DNA from: Kudoa neothunni
Taxonomy: Eukaryota; Cnidaria
Assembly (NCBI GenBank): GCA_964304625.1
Contig: OZ199838.1
Span: 9,176,001-9,240,000, forward strand
Direction of reading: 5' to 3'
DNA length: 64,000 nucleotides
How positions within the stretch are numbered: position 1 is the first letter of the stretch; each line of letters starts with the position of its first letter. The notes beneath the pieces were generated by a model. That model ran no database searches. It had not been told where the DNA came from and saw only the letters and a list, made by a program, of their open reading frames with translations. The translations under genes were made by a program, and so were the position numbers. This document shows, one piece after another, positions 48,419-59,905 of this stretch.

Positions 48419-48813
48419 ATTCCTAAATCGTGAACTACCACGGAGAAAGATTTTCCATCAACGATTGCAAGCTTAATGGTGCGTTTTCTTAGGTCATCTG
48501 AAATATTATTTCTTGACATTTCGTTGTATTTAAATTTATTCGTTGCCTCCCTTTTCTATGCTTAATAACGCGCAGTTCGGTTTTGGATGTAAAACTCGGT
48601 AAGGAAGACTATATTTATGTATATACAAAAAATATTGACTTATTTTATTATAAACTTAACATGCTAATAAGTAAATATTAAAATTTTTAGCCATACAAAT
48701 GTTAAGAATCATGTAATTTTCAAAAGCTGTTTTTTTAATAATTAATGCAATGAGTGTAATTTATTAAACAACCTAATTATTTGTAACAGTCTGTATCGGG
48801 TTTATTTTAGTGA

Positions 48814-49976
48814 TCTATCTACTCCTACTGGCATACATAAAGCTGAAGTGTCCGTGTGTGCGTCCCAATTTTTTCCTTATAGAGAGGCTTACATGAAATT
48901 TTTTAAAAATTGCAATGTTTCAAAAAATCTTTAAATCGTTTTCACGTTATTAAATGTCTCTAGAAGCGTTTAGAAATGGTGATTTTGTCGATTCAAAGTT
49001 TGTTAAACGGATTACTTGAGTTCAACAATAGGATTGACACCTGCTCATGGACCTGCTGAGGGGTCGGTTGAAGTTAACTTTCCTCCTTATATGCTCAATC
49101 AAATGTTCATTAACTGCTTCCATCTATCTTTATGTATAAGGTTGGCGTTTCTATTTGGGTGTCTGTGTAAATACTCTCCTTATTTGTGGAGTTTTAACGT
49201 ATTTGACATGATAAACACATTATGAAGGTCCTATTAATGATTTTAGATGTGATAAAAATCTATATATGTTTCATTAGTAATTATTTGGTAAGGAATTCTA
49301 TAATCAGATAGATTGAAGCTTTATAATACAAAAACCATGTCCGTAGAATTCATTGAAATCGTCCGCTATGTTGAACTTTCAGTTATTAAATTCAATGCAG
49401 ATGGTTGTACTCTTACTTCCTCTAATCATATAAATTATATTCATGCTGATTCTGAAACGATTTTTAGCTGTTTGTTTGGGAAAAAATGCATTAATGTTTA
49501 TGCCTGGCCAAGCTATGCTAGTTTTAGCGATATCAAATAATTTCATACGTTTTCTATCTCTATTACTTTTTCTATTTTTTGTCTGTTAACAACTTAGCGG
49601 TGCACACGGTTTCCGATCCGGGGACAAAATTCAATGTTGAAAAATCCTCCGGTCAAAAAATAGCGCTTTAGATAATATTTCAACGGGATATATATATAAT
49701 TCGGGAATGCAAAAAAATACGACACTGACAATAAATTATTTAGAGTTGGCGCCGGACCACGAAATTTTTAAATGAACGCCGGGATTGATACACCCCTGCA
49801 CAGAATTGATCATGATTTAAATTTCGAAATCAGAATCATTAAAGTATGTTGTTTAAAACTTTTTAATTATTTTATTTCTATGGGTTAATTCGAAATTTCA
49901 ATATATTTTTTGAATGCTATCAAAAAGTGTTTCTAGGAGAAATCTTCCCCAAGCAACATTGGGAAGTTCGCGCTTG
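48814..49976 (+). mobile_element. Non-autonomous Helitron, copy 2
   Basis: Same family as 37491-38753, in the opposite orientation; the two align over nearly their whole length with moderate divergence. The 5' end is TCTATCTACTCCTACTGGC (start good to a few bases). The 3' end is CCCCAAGCAACATTGGG then AAGTTCGCGCTTG, where the last four bases are CTTG rather than CTAG. No Rep/helicase gene. Confidence 0.65.
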
Positions 49977-49984
49977 TATATATA

Positions 49985-51850
49985 TATATAAAATTCTTGT
50001 GCCTATCAGTGTGTCTCAGTTTGCATCAGTATCCAGGTGCCATGGAGAAACTTTTTTAAATACAGCTTTTAGAATACATTTAGAAGGATGATACTACTAC
50101 GAAAATCGCTAATTCACTTATAATTTCTTACATAATAAATATCGGTATCAGAAGTAAGGAATTTTCTGATTGCCAATATCAATAAGCAGATTAAAAGTAC
50201 CTGGATAATATTGATATTGGTTTACTTCGGAGTGATAGTCAATTAAAATGAAGTTTCACTCATTATATACAAAGAGAATCTTTTAATTATTATATAGAAT
50301 GTGTTAAAAATGTTATGTATGCCGTTTGGAGTAATTTTAAGACAAATAAAACTATTAACGTCACATTTACTAGAGTTGTTTCATTTCCCCTAAAATTTGA
50401 AACATAACCAAATTATTTAGGATGTATTTCACTTTTTAAGCGTTATGGATATAGTTAAGCGAAAAAGACTATTATCAATTGAAATAAAACACAGAATTCG
50501 AGATTAAAGTTGTTGCCATGTTGGAATAATTTAGGTCTCTATACGGATTCTAAAAACGATATAAGATGTGTGTGGTGTTTTCAACTAATTAAATATTTGT
50601 GAAAACTTCATTAAATGAAAATTTCTTTTTATCAACATCGATTGAGATTGAAATTATATTCGTCTTTTCGATAAATTTTAACTCATTTTTTGACTTCCGA
50701 AACCTTCTGCAAAACGGCCGTCATAACTAATTCAATAAGTTTCTATATTTTATGAGATAATTTTTAAAATAATGCCTAAGTTCTTAGCAACATAATTATT
50801 CCTTACCTCCAGCCAGACCTTAAGGTTGATATTCAAATCAATATACTGTTTTCTTTAGGCTCGCATTAATTCATTTTGATATAAAAGCTGCATGAAAATA
50901 CGCGACATCGCTTTCTATACGTAATTTAAGAATTTATATTCACGATTACTTTTACACAAAATACAGTCCCCTCTCAATACGTGCCGTGTAAGTTAATAAG
51001 AAATTATTGGTCTATTCGATCTAACCGATATTTTCACAAAGTTTTCGTTAATCTAATAATAGTTCAATACAAATATATTTTTTTAGGGAAAACAAACGGT
51101 ACATTATTTTTAAAAGGGTGCACTCCTTCGAGAAAATCAGTTGATATTTAAGCATTACTGTAATTTCTCAAACTAAAAACACCTTTACATTTTAGATTTA
51201 TCGTATTTAATAATTAATTTTATATATTTTTGAACTAGTAAATATTTTTGTTAAAAACAAAGATTGCATTTATTAAAAAATCGGGGAAATGACGCTAAAA
51301 TTGTGAGTACGTAAGTTACCGCCCACAGCGTTTTTAAAACATCATTATCGTCTTTTATACAATTGAAAAAAGGGAGTAAAAAATTATTTTTTTATCGTTT
51401 TGTCCGATTAATAATACATTTAAGAACCAGAAGGATTAATTTTTTTATCGCAAAATTTTGAAATGAACTAGAAGTCCTATTAGTGTTACTTAATGATTTT
51501 ATTTAATGAATAAATGAACTTTAATCGTTAACTAAATTGCTCATAAAATTAAGGTCATATTTTTGGTCAATAATTTGCCATTATAAATTTGAAAATACTT
51601 ATTAATTTCTCTCAATACCTCTATTTATATTTGAATGTAAAGTACGCACAGAATTTTGTTTTTCAAAATCATTATATTGCAAAAATAATGGCAAGCTTTA
51701 AAGGTAGCAATTAAAATAGAAAAATAAAATTTACAGGGTTTAACGTGCTAACTGGATTAAATCTTCCATAGAATTTCTCCATTCAAAAATAAAACTAAAA
51801 CTTAAAATTTCTCATCACATGATACCTACCAGGCAAAGCCGGGCATTAGA
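49985..51850 (+). mobile_element. Possible third Helitron, different family
   Basis: Right after copy 2, a TATATATATA...AAAATTCTTGTGCC start leads to sequence resembling Helitron 5' ends (TCAGTGTGTCTCAGTTTGC). Near 51828-51848 CCAGGCAAAGCCGGG forms a GC-rich hairpin, followed a few bases later by ATTAG. These are Helitron-like ends, but the exact start is unclear and there is no second copy to test it. Confidence 0.35.
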
Positions 51851-52503
51851 GCTATTTACTTAAAGATCAGAGGTTTTAATATGCACCAGGTTTTAGCCTA
51901 CTTGGCTAGGCAAGGACGCCTTCGCCAAGTGTAGCTTTTGCGCTAGTTGAAAGTAAAACTTTAAACCAGTGTTTCTTAAACCCTCATGCCTACGTGTCTC
52001 CACGTACTCGATGGACCTAACGTGGGCCCCACTTTGCCTTAATACATAACCCCGGCGTAAATATAAATACCTCAAACTATTTATTTAATATCCAAAATTT
52101 TATTAAAATCCTTTTAATATACAATTAATTATTTTTACGGTTTTGTTTTAAAATACACAGTAAATATTTTCAATCACTAGGAGCCGAATTAATTTAGATA
52201 TTAAAACAAAAAATTAACAACTTCAAATATATCCCAATAATTCTGGTTTAAATAAAAAAACTTCGACTAAACATAGACAATGACATATTATAATACACAC
52301 AATCGAGCCTTATAAATATATCAGCTTTTAGATCTGCAATTAGAAACTGCATTGACGTGCAAACTGACAGAAAACTTGCTATACCAAACATTCTATTGTG
52401 AAAGGATGGAATCCGCCACTTTTAGAATATTTGGAAAGAACGAAAAACAAACACATTTAACGGAAATCAGACATATGATATCTACGATTTGGTTTCAATT
52501 GTT
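51851..52503. other. Intergenic DNA downstream of RPS11
   Basis: No gene is recognised. A hAT-like terminus, CAGTGTTTCTTAAACCC, occurs near 51969 without a visible partner. Confidence 0.3.
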
Positions 52504-53096
52504 CTAAAATTTGGTAAATTCCTTCTTTCCTTCAGTTTTGGAAACTACACGGATAACATTGAAACGAACAGTTTTACTGAGAGGTCTGCATTGACCAACA
52601 ACAACTTGGTCACCGACGCTCATTCCCCTAAAACAAAATGAAATCAATCATGTAACTAGGTGTACCTGAAACATGGGGAAACATGCACAGAAATGTTCTT
52701 ATGTCTTTTCTCGTAACGTCTATACTTCTTGATGAAATGAAGGTAGTCGCGTCTGACAATGATGGTGTTCTTCATTTTCATTTTGAGCACAGTTCCAGTG
52801 AGTATTTTTCCACGAATACTAACAGTACCGGTGTACGGGCACTTTTTGTCAATATAATGTTCATTAATAGCCTAAATACGAGAATATTTAGCTTATACAT
52901 TATCAAAAATCAAACCTCTTTGGGTGTTTTGAAACCCAAACCGATGTTTTTGACAAATCTAGTGGCTCTGGGTTTCTTTTCAGTTCCCAGCTTTTTATGG
53001 TTAAGAAATATCTGGGGTTGCTTTTGAAAGGCTCTCTCGGTCTAAAATAATTATATCCAGATTGTGAAATAGATAAATGCAACCAACTTGCTCCAT
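52504..53096 (-). CDS. RPS11: 40S ribosomal protein S11 (uS17)
   Basis: A small-subunit ribosomal protein that binds 18S rRNA. The minus strand gives four exons. Exon 1 is only MEQ (Met at 53096), as in the common start M(A)EQ. Exon 2 reads [19 protein letters not shown] to [12 protein letters not shown]; exon 3 [20 protein letters not shown] to [15 protein letters not shown]; exon 4 [20 protein letters not shown] to KEFTKF and TAG at 52504. Introns of about 40-47 bp with GT/AG ends separate them. The total is about 154 residues against 158 in human. All landmark motifs are present, so it is intact and surely functional. Confidence 0.95.
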
Positions 53097-53798
53097 CGTC
53101 GTCGACAATAACCTCCACGCTCACGAACACACACGAGAATGCTCCGCACAAGTACGACAATGTTTCCGTGTTGGGGTATCAGTGAACGCTTTCTCTCAGT
53201 TAAAAAATTTATGTCAGAATTTTTAGAGGGATCAAAGTTATGCAAAATGTAAAACTTTGGCCTGAAAGTCTCGTTTGGGGGCTTTTAATTTTTGCCTCAT
53301 TTATTTCTATGTTAGACTTTAATAATTTCACTTGTTTTTTTGTTGTTTTTTCATTTTATTCCCTGGTTATGTTAGTTATCTATATTATTGTTTCTATAAC
53401 ACATAGCCATTGATTAAATTTTTATTTCGAACATAAGTTGTTTTTTACACATTGTGATTCTGTATCCGCTCACAGTGCTGTAAAGCATGGTTAATATGAT
53501 GCCACGTGACGTTAATTTGTATTTCTATTTTATTTGTCAAATCGATAGGTTATTATTGTTGTTTGATTTAAATATTTCTCAAAATTACTTTCTATTGATG
53601 TCGAATATCACCACCCCCTCCCAATTGGGAAGCATTGATCTAGTCTAAGATACTGCATAATATGTTATGAATGAGCTAAATTTCGAGGTCGTCAAAGTTA
53701 AGAAATGTTGAGAATTTTTTGTATTTTTTTAACCAACATAAATTGTGAAGTTTATAATTCAAGGATAACCGAATCGCAATATTTAAATAAATACGTAA
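53097..53798. other. Intergenic DNA upstream of RPS11
   Basis: This would hold the RPS11 promoter; the short region just upstream is relatively GC-rich (GTCGTCGACAATAACCTCC). Around 53620 CCCAATTGGGAAGCATTG resembles the hAT MITE terminus seen at 28597, but no second end is visible. Confidence 0.35.
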
Positions 53799-54188
53799 CA
53801 GAGTGTAACCTCGGACATCGACCTAATCCGTTTTAGAAGTGTGTTCGAACTCGGAATAATTTTTTCCCGCGAAAAATAAGGAAAATTAGTTTAATCCGTT
53901 ACCGTGCATTAAATAAATCACTATTTTTATTCCTATTTATTAAAAAATTTGCCTAATGTTTATAAAATGTAACAAATAAATATTACATATAATAATAAGA
54001 ATGAAATATAGGATATTTTTTGGTTGTCATACGATAGATTATGAAAGCTTCTCTTTGGATGACGGTCGCACAGTTTGATTGAGCGACTCCTCTTCTATAA
54101 TTTCTGTTCTTCTCTGTTTTTTGTTCCAACTTTATTTGTTCTGAATACCCTTTCTATATGTGTCCGTATCGAAATTGGGTTTGTCGTG
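53799..54188. mobile_element. Pogo/Tigger-like MITE, uninterrupted relative of 5578-7125
   Basis: It begins CAGAGTGTAACCTCGGACAT after TA-rich sequence and shares with 5578-5760 and 6957-7125 the blocks CGAACTC(A/G)GAATAATTTTTT, CCTATTTATT, AATGAAATATAGGATA and CTTTCTATATGTGT. Unlike that copy, nothing is inserted in the middle. The right end is diverged (end good to about 10 bp). Confidence 0.65.
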
Positions 54189-55548
54189 AAAAATGCCACA
54201 AATTCTTCAAAAAGCTATCAGTATTTTACTGTAGGACATTATTTCTTGGCTAAAAAGACTCTCTTCTATTTAATCATGTAAAAGTTAGTGAATGCTGATA
54301 TTAATATTTATTGGCTTATATTTATTACATATTTGTGTACATGGGCCAAGTTATGTTGAATGTTTAATGTCCTCTATAATATTTCTCGATAATTAACATT
54401 ATCAGCTAGTTAACAATCAAACCTTCCATATTTATTTATTTATTAGTTCATAGAAATTGGAAACTATAAATGTAAATTTCCCACGGAGACTTGTACACAT
54501 TGTTAGGGAATATACCATTATTTTTAATAGTTCCAATGAAATAGTACTCCATTTAATCATCCGAATGAAAAATTGCAAAATACTGGCCGCATTTAACGAC
54601 TAAAGATTATAGTTAGACAGATCATTAATCCCCAAACTATAAATTAGAATTGTGTGACACGTAGGTAAACAATTTCTGGTAGGAATGTCTGTTTCAACCT
54701 ATAATTTTTGTTGTTGTTGTTGTTGTTGTTGTTGTAACGTTGAATTTTTTCTACATTTGAACAACTAATGGTTTATAAATTATTCATTTCCTATTTTTAT
54801 AGATTCCTGAAATTAATAATAGGCAATAGTTGAAAAGAAATCGTGATAACGCGTACAAATCATCAGTAACACTTAACTTTTATAATACGTAAAGGGCGTT
54901 TTACGCGATTGAGTGTTATGGTCCATATAAATGACTGCGAGGGGCTACGAGATATAAAATAGATTACAACAACTAGCATGTATAACAAATAGAATATTCA
55001 ATATGAGGTCATATTGCACCAAATACTAAAAAACAACAAACATAACGTAATCAGTGCTGTCGCATTTTTTCGTTATCGCTGATTTGGATTACGGCCACTA
55101 TTCTACATTTTAACCAAATCGAGTGTGCTTAGGGCCTAATGAGATTAGTTTTAGTTGCTAACAACAGCTACTGAATCTGTTCTCTAAGTCTAATACTGCA
55201 TACTCACAACAATAAACAATGTCTATCAGTAAATAGAAAATACCATTTAAAGCCATGGGAATATGGATTTCGTCCACACATGCGCTGACATTAAAAAACA
55301 AAATTCATACTTATTATTAAGCACTAACAAATTGTGTGATTTTAATTGAAAAATATAAAATCTTAAGTGTTTAAATTTAATCTTGTTCAAACAATTCAGT
55401 GAGAACAAACGAACTGCCCAATTTTGACCGCTTCCGGTTTTTAAATAAGCACCAATGGTAACTACTAGGTGAGAAATAGAGCTGTTAATATGTGATTGAA
55501 TTTTGATACCTTTTTATTTATCTATATAAGCTTGCTAAGCAATATTTT
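54189..55548. other. Intergenic DNA upstream of the FAF2-like gene
   Basis: No gene is recognised. It contains a (TTG)n microsatellite at about 54706-54735. Confidence 0.4.
54706..54735. repeat. (TTG)n microsatellite
   Basis: About ten TTG units in a row, ending in TTGTAACG. Confidence 0.85.
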
Positions 55549-57560
55549 ATGAAAGATCGAGACGGCCCCATCACGAACGACTCATCCGATTCTTGTGATA
55601 AATCTTACACACGACGAAGTATAGTCGACGAATTATTGAGACGATTGCCACCAAATAGTTTTTCGATGTAAATGTGTTGTTTTGCACATGCCAACCCTTA
55701 ATTTGTATTCAATTAGGAATGACTATAGTAATACCACCAGTGATGAATCTAACGAAGCCCCACCAACTTCTTCTACCTCCTCTTCTAATTACGTAAACAG
55801 TTTTTTCTTCATCTTCAAATAATCTCCATAGGGCTACATTAACACTTTATATAATTACACATTTGGTTGGCTGTTCAATTCATTGTATAATACATGTGTA
55901 GGAGTAGTTTATCTTTTACGTAATTTTTCAATACCACTGTTTCAGTTGCATGATTAAATCGCGGTATTGTTAGTTATAATTTTATTCTCTTTGCATTAGG
56001 TCGAATACTGTGGGGTGCACCTAGCATACAACAACGAGCATCAGGTAAACGAATATAACTTGTCGCTTTGGCGATGTCATAACTATATGATATTTATAAT
56101 CAATGCTTGTTGCTTTGGTTTGGATTTTAAATTGAGATTTCATTATTATTATTAGAAGCTGGGGTTTCTAATGGGAAAACCAAAAGCCATTCTTATTTTA
56201 TTGAACATTTCGAGAGCAAATATGGAAAAGATCACGTCAGATTTCTACCGGGGCCAATCATTCAAGTGCCTTATAGCACAGTTGTTCTTTTCGGTTATCT
56301 AAATGTAGGCTTTATATGAATCCTTCTTATGTCAAAAGCCAACGTTAGTTTTTCTTTACGAAACTGATTCTGAAGATTCCGCTTTTTTCTGCAGGTACAA
56401 AATACATTGTTAAAAATCACTGTAGAAGAGTAAGCAAATTAAATTTTTTTTATAGAGAATATTTTTCAAATCCTGATTGTATAAATTCTTTAAATTCTCG
56501 CTTTATAATTTGGGCGGCTGACAATGTATCAAAAGAAGCCGCTAAAGGTACTAAATTTTCATTACCTTAAGTTTCTATTCTTAGTTATACTGAAGCACGT
56601 CAAAGATATGAATTATTTAACTCATATCCAACTGTGCTTTACTGCTCAAACTCGTCTTCAGATCTTAAAGTTTATACGTTGAAAAGTAAGTTTTCATTTA
56701 TTTATTTGATCACAATATCTATTTTATGGCATAGCACGAGAGAGTTACGATAATTTCATAAAGCGCTGCAGCGAAGAGGGAGTTTTTAATTATTCGGAAG
56801 AAAAAGTACCTATCCGTGAAGAGAGTAATCATGTAAAGTAAGCACAATACTAATTTATATTCACCCATCATCTTTAATCTTTGATAATCCCTCTTATTTC
56901 ATCCAGTGATGCTTTTATCGGAGCTGCCAGCATTATTCAACAGCAAAATGAAGACTACGAACAACTTCTGGAACAGGAACTAAAAAAAGTGAATTTATTT
57001 TCGACGAACCTTCAATAATAAATTGTTGCTAGCAAAGCATAATCCAAAAAAAACTTGATCGTATGAAACAAAAACAGACTTCTGTAGTTCTTATTAAAGA
57101 AGTAACCTTATCTTTACTTAATATATGTTATTTTAAAGTTGTGTTATTGATTCTTACTTTTTATAGGAATTGTCGAATCGTGCGGAACAATCCAAAAACG
57201 ATTTTCACGAATTATGTCAATCAGAAATAGAACAGCTTGATCCCTCCAAAATGATCAATCTTCGTATCTACTATCCTAATAGAAAGTCCACCCAAGTAAG
57301 TTGCGTGAAAACCGACCCCATCAAAGTAAACACCATCGTTCACTTTGAGATTTGATTTTTCGTAGAGGGTGATTGATCATATTTTTGTATCCAATCCTGA
57401 TATTTCGAAAAAATTTACACTTACACTTCCTTTGAAGAAAAAAGAAGTTTTAGGTTTGGAGATAATGAAGAGGTTTCTTGTGAAAGCTGCTCTCTCGATT
57501 CTTCTTATCGAGTCACTCTCGACTATCTCTCTAGTGAAGAATCAAGCGATGAAGAACTAG
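55549..57560 (+). CDS. FAF2/UBXD8-like protein (hairpin, UAS and UBX domains)
   Basis: FAF2 is an ER and lipid-droplet hairpin protein that recruits p97/VCP in ER-associated degradation. Met 55549 opens MKDRDGPITNDSSDSCDKSY, then a Ser/Thr-rich stretch. A hydrophobic segment follows, GYINTLYNYTFGWLFNSLYN TCVGVVYLL, in the place of the FAF2 membrane hairpin. The UAS domain has SHSYFIEHFESKYGKDHVRF (human SFMHSFEEKYGRAHPVF), NSRFIIWAADNVSKEAAKGT and YTEARQRYELFNSYPTVLYC. A coiled stretch, IIQQQNEDYEQLLEQELKK, precedes a UBX-like end: MINLRIYYPNRKSTQ, then VIDHIFVSNPDISKKFTLTL (human VIHDFLFSLKESPEKFQIEA). Around ten exons. No UBA domain is seen at the N-terminus. The end is uncertain: the frame used stops at 57558, but another gives an acidic tail SSEESSDEELASSDEHISGK to 57592. 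Confidence 0.75.
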
Positions 57561-57592
57561 CCTCCTCTGACGAACACATTTCAGGGAAATAA

Positions 57593-58480
57593 TTGCATTA
57601 TTTGATAATTTTATAAAACCGACCCAAATACCAAATTAGTTGCTTTTGTTTGTATTTTATTTAACACGAATACGTCAGTTGCTTTGAATTTTTATGATTT
57701 GTTCTTTTCTAACAGCTACCAAGGATGCCCATTAAAAGTTTAACTCTCGTACACGAGACGACAGAAGGGATTATTTGTGAGTCCTCCAACCTGCATAGTC
57801 CTTGTTTTACTTTTAAACTACTCTCAGTAAAAAGGGTTAGATTTCTATCCCAAGTGAATCTTGCTAAAGTCGGTGACCAACAATTCGTAATAGTTTTTGT
57901 GTGCGCGCGCGATAAAAATACAATAAAAATCTGACCTTTATTGATTCATCGATTTAATAATATTCATAATTTTGATCAAAACTAAAAAATAATAAAATAC
58001 TCTTTTGACGCGCAGAAAATAATTTTTATAATGGAAGTAATATTAAAAGTTTTGGGGTTCCATTAAATGTACGGAAAAACAATGTATTGGAAACAAAAGT
58101 AACCATGTTTAAGAATCATTTGTGAAGCGCTAATTGATAGAACAGCGCGGTCCCGCCGACATATTATATTTTATCCCCCTTATAATTTTCAAGAATTTAA
58201 AGATGTTGAGTGTTCTAATCTGTAATGATTCCTATGGGTACCGTGCATAGCTTCGCCGTGGAAACCGATTTTTGTTAAGTTGAACCTATTTTTAAAGCCA
58301 TGAAATTATCCATAGTTAACACTTCTGAAATCACTGTCAGAAGAATCAATCTCATTTCTTTTGTTAATTATTTCGATGGACGATAATTCGATACTTCTCC
58401 ACCTCATCCAAACGAACTACTCATACACACGTTGATCAGCGTCTCTATGTTTTCCTTTCCACATTGATCTTTGTGTTTAG
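57593..58480. other. Intergenic DNA with one exon-like open stretch
   Basis: On the minus strand a stretch of about 150 bp (near 57720-57870) is open and bounded by CTTTAG and a GTAGCT donor (WDRNLTLFTESSLKVKQGLC, SVVSCTRVKLLMGIL). The opposite strand is also open. I recognise no family. A GC-rich patch near 58240 (CATAGCTTCGCCGTGGAAAC) is unexplained. Confidence 0.3.
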
Positions 58481-58858
58481 CTAGAAGCAATTGATTTTCA
58501 AATGCCTGTTTAATTGGAGCCTTTTTTCTAAAATTTCATTAAAAGTTGAAATATAACCTATTTTGTAGTGTTTAATAGTTTCCGTCTTTCTATTTACGGG
58601 CGATAAACTATCATAATATTTAATTACATCATATTTCCCTTGAAGCATTATGAATTTGTGAATTCTTTGTTCGGGCATTTAAAAATATTTACGAATTTTC
58701 GGTTATTACGCAGTTATAACACTTTTTATTTCACACAATAAAAAAAACTCATATTTAATTAAAAACTCAAAATACATGTAATTTGATAAGTTAAACCGGA
58801 TGGATAAAATTTTAAGGAATGTTACGAATTATTGGTCCTACGAACTAATGGTCACCTA
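58481..58858 (-). mobile_element. Pogo-like element fragment: terminus plus transposase N-terminus
   Basis: The right edge reads ...TCACCTACTG then TA; read inward this is CAGTAGGTGACCATTAGTTC, much like the pogo-type end at 5763. Downstream on the minus strand a frame starts at 58678: MPEQRIHKFIMLQGKYDVIK and TIKHYKIGYISTFNEILEKR, which fits the psq/CENP-B N-terminal helix-turn-helix of pogo transposases. It stops after 65 codons and nothing further of the protein is readable, so it is a truncated copy. Confidence 0.5.
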
Positions 58859-59905
58859 CTGTAACAATATTTAACATATTATTGGAATATAATTCCCATC
58901 CAGTTTTTTAATCTTCTATATTTATTAAACATTCAGAAAACCAATCTGAAATTTTTTTAGTCGTATATCAAAAAAGGTAATGAAAATATACACTCTAAAT
59001 AAAAATGGGGGAGTGTCCACCTCCAAAAATTCGTCTTTTTGCGCGTGTGCAAACCTTCCGATTTTATAATGAATAATCTGTTTACATTTTTTAAATATGG
59101 AATGATCACAAATATCTTTAAAAATATCAGTTAAAAAAATCAACAAAAATGCAGCTTTGGCCATTACCGTAGCGCGCGCACAACTTGCGCTATTTTTATG
59201 CTGTATTTCCCTAAGTTTCCACATATATACAACGTTGAGACTATTATTATGTTAAATTTAATTACTTTTTGTAATATTATTATAATTATCAATAGATCTC
59301 TACTTTGGTTCTACATTTTAGGTATTAGATATAGTTTTTGTGATTTTAATTATTAATTTGAGAAATTTTGATTAGAGCTGAATTAGCGAGTTATATTTAA
59401 AAATTTTCTGAAACAAGCCACTGACTGAAGCTTAATAACGGTAGAATTTAAGTCACAACGCCAGTTTTACAAGCTGCTTCTAGATTAAGAAATCTTGCGA
59501 TACTTCTTAACCGAGAAAGGTCTGTTATAGGAAATGCTGAACAGATGTAAAAATTGTCGTAGGTAGAACACCTAGAGATTAAAGATTGAACGAAGGTTAA
59601 AAACCGATTCCACAGACCTACAATTTATTTGCGTATTTGGATTTAATATTCTCCTCAATTTTAGGAAATTAATTGCGGTTTCTCGTGTGTCAACTCTTCG
59701 AAACAACGTGTCCAAATCCATTACCGTACAAGATTTGCGCTCAAGATAATCTTTTTTAATATTTGTGTTTGAAATAGTAGAGTAATGCCATCCTCTTATA
59801 ATGAAGGTTAAGAAGTGATACTTGTATCAGCGCCAAGTAAATTCTATACAGTTTATGCTTTCTGTTCAATATTACGCTGCATTGCTTAAAATAAGATATA
59901 TTAAT
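58859..59905. other. Intergenic DNA, nothing recognised
   Basis: AT-rich. A 99-codon minus-strand frame (58925-59224) starts with MWKLREIQHKNSASCARATV and has no recognisable domain; it may be chance. Confidence 0.3.

Larger units (their letters stand above)
45578..48519 (-). pseudogene. Tc1/IS630-like DDE transposase, interrupted
   Basis: It starts at Met 48519 (MSRNNISDDLRKRTIKLAIV, SFSVVVHDLG). After the inserted element it resumes with IPKSTLHGMVKRYKTLET, a helix-turn-helix of this family. Then come VRGGPREIKITEEVN, LDVSQITVWRWPQQM, HGKVIFVDESP (first Asp), HGRAPIRITPNPVV, DYIIVVDNVRFHNS (second Asp), YLPRYSSFLNPCEE (the Glu) and RILDDIPRN to a stop at 45578. Besides the insertion there is a TAG at 46408 in a position where Trp would fit, further stops near 46310-46340 and a frame change near 46000, so it is dead. 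Confidence 0.8.
45452..48599 (-). mobile_element. Tc1/mariner-IS630 type element, split by a nested insertion
   Basis: TA at 45450-45451 and 48600-48601 flank matching inverted ends CCGGGTTTTACAACCAAAAC (left) and CCGAGTTTTACATCCAAAAC (right, read inward). The minus strand carries the transposase. A second element (46472-48418) has inserted in the N-terminal part of the gene, leaving a 9-bp duplication. Without it the element would be about 1.2 kb. Confidence 0.85.

Noticed and set aside
49016-49540. Two plus-strand frames of 69 and 75 codons
   Set aside because: They lie within the non-coding Helitron copy 2 and have no counterpart in copy 1.
52683-53027. Plus-strand 114-codon frame
   Set aside because: Complement of RPS11 exons 2 and 3.
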